Shown piece after piece: positions 1-5,769 of a stretch of DNA of 8,010 nucleotides. The DNA lies in assembly GCA_031396505.1 (NCBI GenBank), contig JANNKX010000204.1, positions 1-8,010 of the forward strand, read 5' to 3'. The first letter of the stretch is position 1, and every line of letters starts with the position of its first letter. This stretch comes from JAAFHS01 sp031396505 (GTDB lineage: Bacteria > Pseudomonadota > Alphaproteobacteria > Rhodobacterales > Rhodobacteraceae). Below the pieces are notes generated by a model. It worked only from the letters and a program-made list of their open reading frames with translations. It was not told where the DNA came from and searched no databases. Made by a program: the position numbers and the translations under genes.

Positions 1-149
1 GTATCCAAGACGTTGACTGACAAAAAGAAATTGGTTTCAACGCAGGCCTCCCTTCCTTCGTTCTTGGCAACCATCCGGACATGTGGCCCGGCGGAGTCGT
101 TTTGTTCGATAAGGCAGTAAGGGCCGAAATGGTCACGCCGCAAAACCAA
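1..149 (-). CDS. Possible 5' end of a divergent gene, cut by the window edge
   Basis: One minus-strand frame is open from the window edge through position 149 and beyond, and it reads like protein: it contains DHFGPYCLIEQNDSAGPH followed by RMVAKNEGREACVETNFFLS. About 60% of its codons end in G or C, in line with the neighbouring genes. There is no ATG near the likely N-terminus. TTG codons at 149-147 and 143-141 are the only plausible starts, and neither has a good ribosome binding site. I do not recognise the family. If real, it diverges from the plus-strand operon, and the paired palindromes at 158-194 would lie between the two starts. The alternatives are a non-coding stretch or a gene remnant. 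The fragment is short, so confidence is low. Confidence 0.33.
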   Translation of the reverse strand, partial: MVLRRDHFGPYCLIEQNDSAGPHVRMVAKNEGREACVETNFFLSVNVLD

Positions 150-157
150 TAATTTTC

Positions 158-194
158 TGTAACGAACAGAGACAGATTGTAACGAAACGTGACG
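158..194. promoter_or_regulatory. Tandem operator-like dyads upstream of the WD40 operon
   Basis: Two copies of a TGTAACG-led 17-bp element sit 20 bp apart. The first, at 158-174, is TGTAACGAACAGAGACA, and its right arm is poor. The second, at 178-194, is TGTAACGAAACGTGACG, where GTAACG and CGTGAC are near-inverted repeats around AAA. The same element occurs at 2016-2051 in front of the regulator's own operon. A spacing of about two helical turns is typical of cooperative binding by dimeric regulators. The likely ligand is the AcoR-type regulator encoded at 2723-4744; this is inferred from the repetition and the linkage. No sigma-54 -24/-12 element with correct spacing is seen between here and 335. 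Confidence 0.55.
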
Positions 195-245
195 CTTCCA
201 CGCTGTTTTCGATTTGATTTTGTTCACCGTTCAAAGACCGTACAA

Positions 246-252
246 AAGGAGG
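246..252 (+). promoter_or_regulatory. Strong Shine-Dalgarno sequence without a matching ATG start
   Basis: AAGGAGG is close to a perfect anti-16S match, but the ATG that touches it (253-255) reads Met-Ala-stop. In the frame of the following coiled-coil gene the nearby codons are CTG (258), ATT (261) and TTG (267). Translation of that gene may therefore begin at a non-ATG codon here rather than at ATG 336. Confidence 0.35.
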
Positions 253-335
253 ATGGCCTGATTTATTTGGCCTGTCGTCGCGGCAATCATAGAAAGCACG
301 GCACGGTGACGGATGCAGATGGCAATGCGGAAAAA

Positions 336-629
336 ATGGCCGGCTTGCAGAAGATGCGGGTGGCTCTCGTTATCTTGACCAGTCAGGAAACCTCCAAACT
401 TCTGAGTGCCCGCCAGCGCGTTGCCGGCAAGGAAATCGAGGTGATGACGGCCGAGCGGGACATCCACCTGAATGGCGAAACGTCAGTTGCCCGCGCGCAG
501 TTGGACGAGCTTTACCGCGAGGATGCGATCCTGCGGCACGCCTTGCGCGCCGCCGAAAACGAGATCGAAAAAATGGAAGGCCTGATGGTAAAGATCAACG
601 CGGACATCGCAGCACTTTGCCAGTCGTGA
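336..629 (+). CDS. Small coiled-coil protein of unknown function
   Basis: This is the first gene of the left operon and encodes about 97 residues from ATG 336. After a short hydrophobic stretch (MRVALVILTSQE), nearly all of the protein is charged helix with leucine, isoleucine and alanine spacing typical of a coiled coil, for example ELYREDAILRHALRAAENEI. There is no signal peptide, membrane segment or catalytic motif. I do not recognise the family; the shape is that of a small adaptor or assembly protein. The start is uncertain. The frame stays open upstream to a GTG at 189, but that codon lies inside an operator-like dyad and has no ribosome binding site. Codons before about 300 are unlike coding sequence. 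GTG 306, or CTG/ATT/TTG at 258-267 behind the AAGGAGG at 246-252, are the alternatives. The WD40 gene follows within about 30 bases, which implies cotranscription. Confidence 0.6.
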   Translation: MAGLQKMRVALVILTSQETSKLLSARQRVAGKEIEVMTAERDIHLNGETSVARAQLDELYREDAILRHALRAAENEIEKMEGLMVKINADIAALCQS

Positions 630-660
630 CGGATTGATGGCGGACAAGATGGGGATCACG

Positions 661-1767
661 ATGAAAGACGAACGCGCGCATCTACAGCTTTTCGATCTGA
701 TTGCCCGCGAATGGATGCTGGCATCCCCGGCCACGGGGATCACCTTCAACGGCACCAGCAGTGCTGTCGCGTTTTCGTGCGCGGATGGCACCGTTTATCT
801 TGCGGCGGTGGCTGACAAGGAATCGCCTGACTCTCGCATTCGCCGCGCAGTGGACACCGCGCGCCTCACGATTGCGCCGCGCTCCGGTTCCGTCGCGCCG
901 CTCAAGTCCGCCGATTTTACCGTTGGGCGCAGCGCGGCTGTCGTACCGCATGGCCCCGCAAACTTTGCCTTTGCTAAGGTGGATGGCCGGATCAATACGC
1001 TGACCCCCGGCGGTATCGCGGTGCATCTGCCGGCCAAGGCCGCAGCCGCCATCGACGCCCTGTCTTTCACACCCGATGGAAAAACCCTCTCCTATCTCAG
1101 CGGTGGCGCGACGTACGTCACCACCGCAGCGGGTGGGCCGATACGCCGCCTACCCGCCCCTGCGCCCGCCACGGCGTTAAGTTTTTCGCATGATGGTCGG
1201 ATGCTGGCCGTCGCGGACGAAATTGGATTGTCGCTCTGGGTCATGGATGCCCTTGATGGCACGCCACACCATACGCCCATCCCCGGCGCGCCGATGGGCA
1301 TCCAATGGCGCAGCGATGGGGCGTGGCTGGCGATCTATCTGGGTGACGACGGGTTCTGCGTGATGAACGTCGAAACCGGCATTCTTTCTGTCCACGGCAA
1401 CTTCCCCGCCCCGGTCCAGAGCCTCGCCTTTGGTGGTCCGACGAACACCATCGTCGCGGCTGGCGCATTCCGGGTCGCGGCATGGCGGCTCGCGGACCAG
1501 ACCAACCTCCTGTCGGGCAAGGCCGGCCTCGTCATCATCAACGCGGTCGCCACCTGCCCCACGCGCAACCTGGTCGCCGTCGGCTATGCTAATGGCCTGC
1601 TCAGTTTGGCGGAAATTGGCCGACCCTCAGAGATTCTGCTCCGCGAAGACACCGGCGCCGCAATCAACGCCCTCGTGTGGTCGAACGACGGGAAGTTTCT
1701 GGCGGTTGCCGGGGCCGACGGCTCTGCGGCACTGGTGGAATTTCCCGACAGCATGTTCAAATCTTGA
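661..1767 (+). CDS. WD40-type beta-propeller protein
   Basis: The product is 368 residues and consists almost entirely of WD40-like beta-propeller repeats. Recognisable blades include ALSFTPDGKTLSYLSGG (about 133-155), ALSFSHDGRMLAVADEIGLS (172-195), GIQWRSDGAWLAIYLGDDG (213-236), SLAFGGPTNTIVAAGAF (254-278), VATCPTRNLVAVGYANG (296-320) and ALVWSNDGKFLAVAGADGS (336-362). A further blade near residues 26-55 (FNGTSSAVAFSCADGTVYLA) and a degenerate one near 90-110 suggest a closed seven- or eight-bladed propeller. There is no signal peptide, transmembrane segment or enzymatic domain, so it should act in the cytoplasm as a protein-interaction platform. I chose ATG 661 because GGGGA precedes it at a suitable distance and the family-like sequence LQLFDLIAREW starts just after it; ATG 637 or 649 are alternatives. 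The partner is unknown, but the flanking small proteins of the same operon are the obvious candidates. Confidence 0.88.
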   Translation: MKDERAHLQLFDLIAREWMLASPATGITFNGTSSAVAFSCADGTVYLAAVADKESPDSRIRRAVDTARLTIAPRSGSVAPLKSADFTVGRSAAVVPHGPANFAFAKVDGRINTLTPGGIAVHLPAKAAAAIDALSFTPDGKTLSYLSGGATYVTTAAGGPIRRLPAPAPATALSFSHDGRMLAVADEIGLSLWVMDALDGTPHHTPIPGAPMGIQWRSDGAWLAIYLGDDGFCVMNVETGILSVHGNFPAPVQSLAFGGPTNTIVAAGAFRVAAWRLADQTNLLSGKAGLVIINAVATCPTRNLVAVGYANGLLSLAEIGRPSEILLREDTGAAINALVWSNDGKFLAVAGADGSAALVEFPDSMFKS

Positions 1768-1778
1768 AAGGCACCATC

Positions 1779-1997
1779 ATGGCAAACCAATCTCAGACCG
1801 AACTGACCGAGGAAGAACGCAGCAAAGATGCGTTCTTTCAACGCATTGCCCTGATCGGCGAAGAGATGATCGCAGCCCACGGGCGCGAATTCGCCACTGG
1901 TGCGTTCGTTCTGGCCGCACGCTGGATCAGCGAAGGCAGGATGGGTGCCCAGGTGGAAACCCGCGCCAAGCCCGCCCCTGTCGTCCGGCACAGTTAA
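1779..1997 (+). CDS. Small protein of unknown function, third gene of the WD40 operon
   Basis: This 72-residue soluble protein starts 11 bases after the WD40 stop. GAAAGG (1766-1771) lies 7 bases before its ATG and overlaps the end of the WD40 gene, so translation is probably linked. The body is predicted helical: an acidic N-terminus (TELTEEERSKDAFFQRI), an amphipathic segment with GEEMIAAHGREFATGAFVLA and the tryptophan-containing AARWISEGRMG, then a loose proline-rich tail. There are no cysteines, metal-binding motifs or membrane segments. I do not recognise the family. Its position suggests it works with the WD40 propeller, but the sequence gives no direct evidence of that. Confidence 0.72.
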   Translation: MANQSQTELTEEERSKDAFFQRIALIGEEMIAAHGREFATGAFVLAARWISEGRMGAQVETRAKPAPVVRHS

Positions 1998-2015
1998 GTC
2001 AACATCATGCAGCAG

Positions 2016-2051
2016 TGTAATGTTTCGTTACAAATGTAACGGCGAGGCGAC
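2016..2051. promoter_or_regulatory. Interlocked operator-like palindromes upstream of the regulator operon
   Basis: TGTAATGTTTCGTTACA (2016-2032) has 7-bp arms around TTT with a single mismatch, and is the best copy of the element in the window. Its right arm also forms a perfect inverted repeat with the next left arm: CGTTACA, AA, TGTAACG at 2026-2041. That second TGTAACG (2035) begins a weaker element about 19 bp downstream of the first. The layout mirrors the pair at 158-194. It ends about 14 bp before a candidate -35 element. The probable ligand is the AcoR-type regulator of the same operon, which would make it autoregulated; this is an inference. Confidence 0.6.
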
Positions 2052-2064
2052 ACACGGCCGCGAA

Positions 2065-2095
2065 TTGCGGTAGAATCAGAAAATTGTGCTAGGTT
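2065..2095 (+). promoter_or_regulatory. Candidate sigma-70-type promoter of the regulator operon
   Basis: TTGCGG (2065-2070) could serve as a -35 element, and TGCTAGGTT (2087-2095) as an extended -10, with 18-19 bp between them. The match is moderate. It sits directly downstream of the paired palindromes and would give a transcript with a leader of about 40 bases before the GTG start at 2145. A GG...GC pair at 2056-2068 resembles a sigma-54 promoter, but its spacing is one base short. Confidence 0.3.
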
Positions 2096-2144
2096 CGATG
2101 TGTGCGGCATTTCGACACTGCAACAAAGGTCGGGGAGTACGTAC

Positions 2145-2621
2145 GTGGACATCATCTCAAAGAAAAGCGGACCGCGACCTGAAGATCAGCAGGCCAAGCA
2201 GCATCTTCAACGGAATTGGGGCACGATCGAAAAACTTGCCGACACGCTGAGCGGCGGTAAGTATTCAGCTGACAAGGCGAAAAAGGATGCGGCCTCACCA
2301 AAAGCCAGCGGTCTTATCTTCGTGGATCAGGCCCGCCCGCGTCTGGCAGATGTCCCGGTGCCCTACCTGCGCATCAGCACAAATGGTCGCGTGGTGATCG
2401 CCGACACCGGTTCCGGCATACAGATGCATTTTCTGGGGCAACTGAGACGCGTGAACGGTGAAGTACAGTTTATCATCGCCACCACGGAAAATGGGTTCTT
2501 CACGCCCGTTGATCGCGAAATCCACGACAAGATCGCCGATCTGGCAAACCGCCCGGTGAACCGCAGCTATTCCGAAGACGATCTCGCGCAAGACATAAAA
2601 ATGCGACTGCAGATCGCCTGA
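2145..2621 (+). CDS. Hypothetical protein encoded upstream of the regulator
   Basis: This 158-residue soluble protein is of unknown family. GTG 2145 is chosen because GGGGAG (2132-2137) precedes it by 7 bases. The frame extends back to a GTG at 2100, but that lies just after the candidate promoter and has no ribosome binding site. The N-terminal third is charged and lysine-rich (KSGPRPEDQQAKQHLQ, then SADKAKKDAASPKAS), probably helical or flexible. The remainder is a predicted beta-rich domain (PYLRISTNGRVVIADTGSG, then GEVQFIIATTENGFF) closed by helices (REIHDKIADLANRP). There are no transmembrane segments or catalytic motifs. The gene lies about 100 bases before the regulator and probably shares its transcript. 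It could be a partner or modulator of the regulator, or a member of the same process as the WD40 operon; the sequence does not decide. Confidence 0.75.
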   Translation: MDIISKKSGPRPEDQQAKQHLQRNWGTIEKLADTLSGGKYSADKAKKDAASPKASGLIFVDQARPRLADVPVPYLRISTNGRVVIADTGSGIQMHFLGQLRRVNGEVQFIIATTENGFFTPVDREIHDKIADLANRPVNRSYSEDDLAQDIKMRLQIA

Positions 2622-2722
2622 CGCGAAGATTCCCTTTGCAGAATTTGGGAAGGACAAAAAAGGCCACAGGCGAACGCATCGTCGGCATGACTGCGAAAGT
2701 TAAATCCAAGGGAGGGGATTTA

Positions 2723-4744
2723 ATGACGAGTTCAGACTTACGCGCGACATCCACCAAATCCCGTCCCGGATTTGATTTTTTCGACATCGATCCGCAGGAA
2801 ACCTCAAAGGCGTGGCACAGATTTCTGGCCAACAGAAACGCACCAAGTCTTCCGTTGACTGGTGTGCGATCAGTCATTTACCAGTCGTGGGTCCGCAGTA
2901 ATACGACAGGTGTAAAGCCCGACCAGTTTGCTGCACCTTCGATGGAGCGCAATGCGCCGATCACCAAGTCGACCTATAACCACGCAGAACTGCGCCGGGC
3001 AACGCGGGCATCAATGATGCAGATCGGCGATCTGCTGGCGGGTGCCGAAGCGATGCTGATCCTGACGGACGCGGACGGCGTCATCCTCGAAACTGTCGGG
3101 GACAATTCAACTCTGTCCAAAGCCAGCAAGATCAATCTCAGCGTCGGCGGGTTGTGGAGCGAACATGCCTCGGGCACCAATGGCATCGGCACGGCCTTGT
3201 GGGCTGGTGAGCCTGTCTACGTTCATGGAGAAGAACATTTCTGCGAGGGCATGAAAGCTTGGAGCTGCGCCGCCGCCCCCATTCGTGATCCGATTGATCG
3301 CGGCATCATCGGGGTCATCAATCTTTCCGGGCTGACGCGCATCTTTCAAAAACACAACGCCGCTTTTGCCGCCACAGTTGCACGCGACATCGAAATCGCG
3401 CTGGAGCATGAACAGGCGCTGCTCAACATGCGTCTGATGGAGGCAATAGTTGGCAAGGTGCCAATCCGCCGGGCCGATGCCTGCGATGGTCTGGCGATCC
3501 TTGATCGCTATGGCCGACTGATCTTCAACCGCAACTCGGGTTTAAGTGTTGATGGCTCGGATCAGCCATTGGGCCTTGGAAAACGCTTCCTGAACCTGCG
3601 CGACGGGCTGACCGAAGAAAACATCCTGCAATCCTTGCCTGCCGAGCACGCCTGCAACGATATTCAGCTGATCAGTATTGATGGCGAAGTTCGCGGCGCG
3701 GCTCTGGGCTTCAGGTCCGCCGCACTATCGGGATATCGGACCAAGCCCGTTGGAGAACCGCCTTTACCGGGTGTGACCATTCAAGGGACTGACCTCAGGA
3801 TCATTGGCAAAAGTGACATTATCCTTGAGGCCCTCGATACCGCCAGCCGCATGGCCAGCGCCGATACCCCGACACTGATCGAAGGCCAGACAGGCGTCGG
3901 CAAGGAATTGTTTGCGCGCCTGATACATTCGCAGATGAACGCAGGTGACGCCCAACCGTTCAACGCGATCAACTGTGGCGCGATGACACCGGAAATGTTT
4001 CGCAACGACCTGATGATCCCCGTGGATCAAGGGTCCTCACGGCCACTCTATCTCGACGAGATCGGCGAACTGCCAGCCGACATGCAACCCTTTTTGCTGC
4101 GGGTGCTTGAGGAGCGGATGACCAGTCTGCACAGCCCCGATGATTCTGCCCCTTCCCTGCGTGTCGTATCGCTGACCAACCGGATCCTGCTGGACGAGGT
4201 CGCTGCAGGCAGATTCCGCCGCGACCTGTTCTATCGGCTCAGCACGGTCATCCTGACCATCCCGCCGCTGCGCGAACGTGGCGAAGACATTCTGTTGATC
4301 GCCGAGTATTGCAACCGTCAATTCAGCGCGAAAAACGGGCGTGACCGCCTCATTTTCGGATCGGATGTCGAGAACGCGCTCATGGCCCATCCCTGGCCCG
4401 GAAATGTACGCGAATTGCGCAACGTGATTTCCGGCCTGCATTATCTGGCAAAATCCCGACATATCCAGATATCGGACCTTCCCCGCGAAATCACCGCGCC
4501 GGATGTCCTCAAAGGCCCCGTTGTCGAGAGCGATCCCGGAACGGACCGCCGCCTTGCCGCAAGCACTTCGCTGAAACATGCCGAAGTCATGCTGATCGAA
4601 AATTCCCTGATCCAACACCACGGCAACATCAGCAAGGCCGCCGTCGCACTGGGCATATCGCGCCCAACGCTTTATCGGAAGATCCAGACGCTGGGCATTC
4701 GGGAGGGGTCAGGTAGCACGATCATCAAGGTCAATGAAAACTGA
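2723..4744 (+). CDS. AcoR-type enhancer-binding regulator lacking the GAFTGA loop
   Basis: The protein has 673 residues. An N-terminal GAF-type sensor (about 85-230) carries the AcoR-family signature GLWSEHASGTNGIGTAL and EHFCEGMKAWSCAAAPIRDP, followed by GVINLSG. A PAS-like linker contains LAILDRYGRLIFNR. The AAA+ domain has Walker A GQTGVGKE (388-395), Walker B LYLDEIGEL (442-450) and the arginine-finger region FRRDLFYRL (498-506). A Fis-type helix-turn-helix ends the protein (about 617-660, ISKAAVALGISRPTLYRKI). Between FNAINCGAMTPEMF and Walker B, only about 16 residues replace the usual stretch containing GAFTGA, so the sigma-54-contacting loop is absent. ATPase-related motifs otherwise look intact. 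ATG 2723 is chosen for GGGAGGGG 5 bases upstream; an in-frame TTG at 2636 lacks this. It probably acts on the palindromes at 158-194 and 2016-2051 without sigma-54, as known for Rhodobacter capsulatus NtrC; this is inferred. Confidence 0.93.
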   Translation: MTSSDLRATSTKSRPGFDFFDIDPQETSKAWHRFLANRNAPSLPLTGVRSVIYQSWVRSNTTGVKPDQFAAPSMERNAPITKSTYNHAELRRATRASMMQIGDLLAGAEAMLILTDADGVILETVGDNSTLSKASKINLSVGGLWSEHASGTNGIGTALWAGEPVYVHGEEHFCEGMKAWSCAAAPIRDPIDRGIIGVINLSGLTRIFQKHNAAFAATVARDIEIALEHEQALLNMRLMEAIVGKVPIRRADACDGLAILDRYGRLIFNRNSGLSVDGSDQPLGLGKRFLNLRDGLTEENILQSLPAEHACNDIQLISIDGEVRGAALGFRSAALSGYRTKPVGEPPLPGVTIQGTDLRIIGKSDIILEALDTASRMASADTPTLIEGQTGVGKELFARLIHSQMNAGDAQPFNAINCGAMTPEMFRNDLMIPVDQGSSRPLYLDEIGELPADMQPFLLRVLEERMTSLHSPDDSAPSLRVVSLTNRILLDEVAAGRFRRDLFYRLSTVILTIPPLRERGEDILLIAEYCNRQFSAKNGRDRLIFGSDVENALMAHPWPGNVRELRNVISGLHYLAKSRHIQISDLPREITAPDVLKGPVVESDPGTDRRLAASTSLKHAEVMLIENSLIQHHGNISKAAVALGISRPTLYRKIQTLGIREGSGSTIIKVNEN

Positions 4745-4788
4745 CCCCAATGCCGACAGCACAGGGCAGGCGGGCATAGCGCGCATCG

Positions 4789-5067
4789 TCATGGAAGTCT
4801 CCCGTTCAAAAAAGTGATGATCTCGCGACCTTCGCCCGGCAGGGCGCGCAGGGTCGGGGCGACCTTTTTCCAGAGGCGATGCAGATCATGCTTGGGGTCC
4901 AGCACGGCGGCCAGCGTGACGCTGCCGCCACCTTCAAAGACGATGGCCACATCGTCGCCCGCCGTCATCAGCGCGGCGGCAAAGCCGAAGGCGCGATTGG
5001 CACGGCTTTGGGCGTCGGTCGTGACGTTCGAATAGATCACGATGGCAACCTGACGGGCGACCGGCAG
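4789..5067 (-). pseudogene. DsrE-like protein remnant, internally shortened
   Basis: The frame reads VAIVIYSNVTTDAQSRANRA, then FAAALMTAGDDVAIVFEGGG and DPKHDLHRLWKKVAPTLRAL, and ends in a short strand with EIITF. The first strand, the AGDDVAIVFEG strand and the ending match my recollection of small DsrE-family proteins of about 110-120 residues. In those, a segment with conserved cysteines lies between the DPxH helix and the final (S/T)LRxL...ITF element. Here the two elements are joined directly, as if about 35-40 residues were deleted. No ATG precedes the first strand closely; CTG 5067-5065 is the nearest possible start, and GTG 5040-5038 would cut into the strand. It lies about 30 bases after the GST stop in the same direction and was probably the last gene of that operon. 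It could also be a genuine short variant. Confidence 0.5.
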
Positions 5068-5098
5068 ACGCGTCCGGGTGCGGGTTTGTGGCGATGGA

Positions 5099-5743
5099 TC
5101 AAACCTGTATTCCGCCGCAGGCGGATTGAATGTCGACAAGGGCCGTTGTGGCGGCAATACCGCGCTGCACGGCGGGGCGGGCCTCCATTGCCGCATACCA
5201 GCGGGTAAGGTTGGGGCGGTTTTCGAACGACACGCCCGCAAACTCGCGCCGCCAGAACCAGCCGAAATGGGCAATGTCGGCGATGGTATAGGCGTCACCG
5301 GCAAACCACTGGTTGCGGCCAAGATGGGCCTCGATCAGGTCGGTCAACCGGTCGGCCTCGCCCTGATAGCGCGCGATGGCGGGCTCCACGCGGTCGGACG
5401 CCAGTTTCTGCCAGTAACCCGATTGACCGAACGCAGGCCCGGTGCCGGACAGTTGCACGAACAACCATTCGAAGGTGCGCGCGCGGGCCATGGGCTCTGT
5501 CGGCAGCAGACGCCCGGCTTTCTCGGCCAGATGCACAAGGATCGCGCCGGATTCCGGCAACACCAGATCGCCGTCAATCAGAAGCGGCACCTTGGCATTG
5601 GCATTCAGCGCCAGATATTCCGGCAATTTCTGCACCCCCTTGCGAATGTTCACGGCCCGCAGCGCGTAGGGCAAGCCCAGCTCTTCCAGTGCAATCGGCA
5701 CCTTGACAGAATTCGGGGTGGAAAACGCATATACGGTCAGCAT
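5099..5743 (-). CDS. Glutathione S-transferase, Nu-class (YfcG-like)
   Basis: This is a complete 214-residue cytosolic glutathione S-transferase. The N-terminal thioredoxin fold has TPN at residues 9-11 in STPNSVKVPIALEELGLPY, the position of the Thr and Asn that bind glutathione in E. coli YfcG. It also has the cis-proline strand NAKVPLLIDG and the glutathione-binding ESGAILVHLAEK. The helical C-terminal domain includes EWLFVQLSGTGPAFGQSGYW and the N-capping motif of the family in YTIADIAHFGW. Nu-class members reduce disulfides and organic peroxides with glutathione; substrate choice cannot be read here. AAAGGA precedes the ATG by 8 bases, and the permease stop lies 26 bases upstream, so the two share a transcript. 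It is the only gene of the right block with no visible lesion. Confidence 0.9.
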   Translation of the reverse strand: MLTVYAFSTPNSVKVPIALEELGLPYALRAVNIRKGVQKLPEYLALNANAKVPLLIDGDLVLPESGAILVHLAEKAGRLLPTEPMARARTFEWLFVQLSGTGPAFGQSGYWQKLASDRVEPAIARYQGEADRLTDLIEAHLGRNQWFAGDAYTIADIAHFGWFWRREFAGVSFENRPNLTRWYAAMEARPAVQRGIAATTALVDIQSACGGIQV

Positions 5744-5769
5744 GATGATGGTCCTTTCAGGTTATCGGA

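Noticed and set aside
189..335. GTG 189 as the start of the coiled-coil gene
   Set aside because: The codon lies inside the second palindrome, has no ribosome binding site, and the first 35-40 codons have non-coding-like third-base composition.
1430..2020. Plus-strand open frame (196 codons) overlapping the WD40 and small genes
   Set aside because: It is Arg/Ser/Pro-rich shadow translation across two better-supported genes with proper ribosome binding sites.
2056..2068. Possible sigma-54 promoter (GG...GC) before the regulator operon
   Set aside because: Only 9 bases separate GG and GC; sigma-54 promoters need 10, and the flanking consensus is poor.
2636..2722. Upstream TTG start for the regulator
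   Set aside because: No ribosome binding site precedes it, whereas ATG 2723 has GGGAGGGG at ideal distance.
4037..4621. Minus-strand open frame (194 codons) opposite the regulator's AAA+ domain
   Set aside because: The plus strand encodes conserved AAA+ and HTH motifs here; the antisense frame has none and no ribosome binding site.
4745..4788. Terminator between the convergent blocks
   Set aside because: Only a weak 5-bp ATGCC/GGCAT pairing with a long loop is visible, which is not enough to call.
5068..5322. N-terminal extension of the DsrE-like frame to an ATG at 5322
   Set aside because: It overlaps the well-supported GST gene in another frame and its proline- and arginine-rich translation looks like an out-of-frame shadow.
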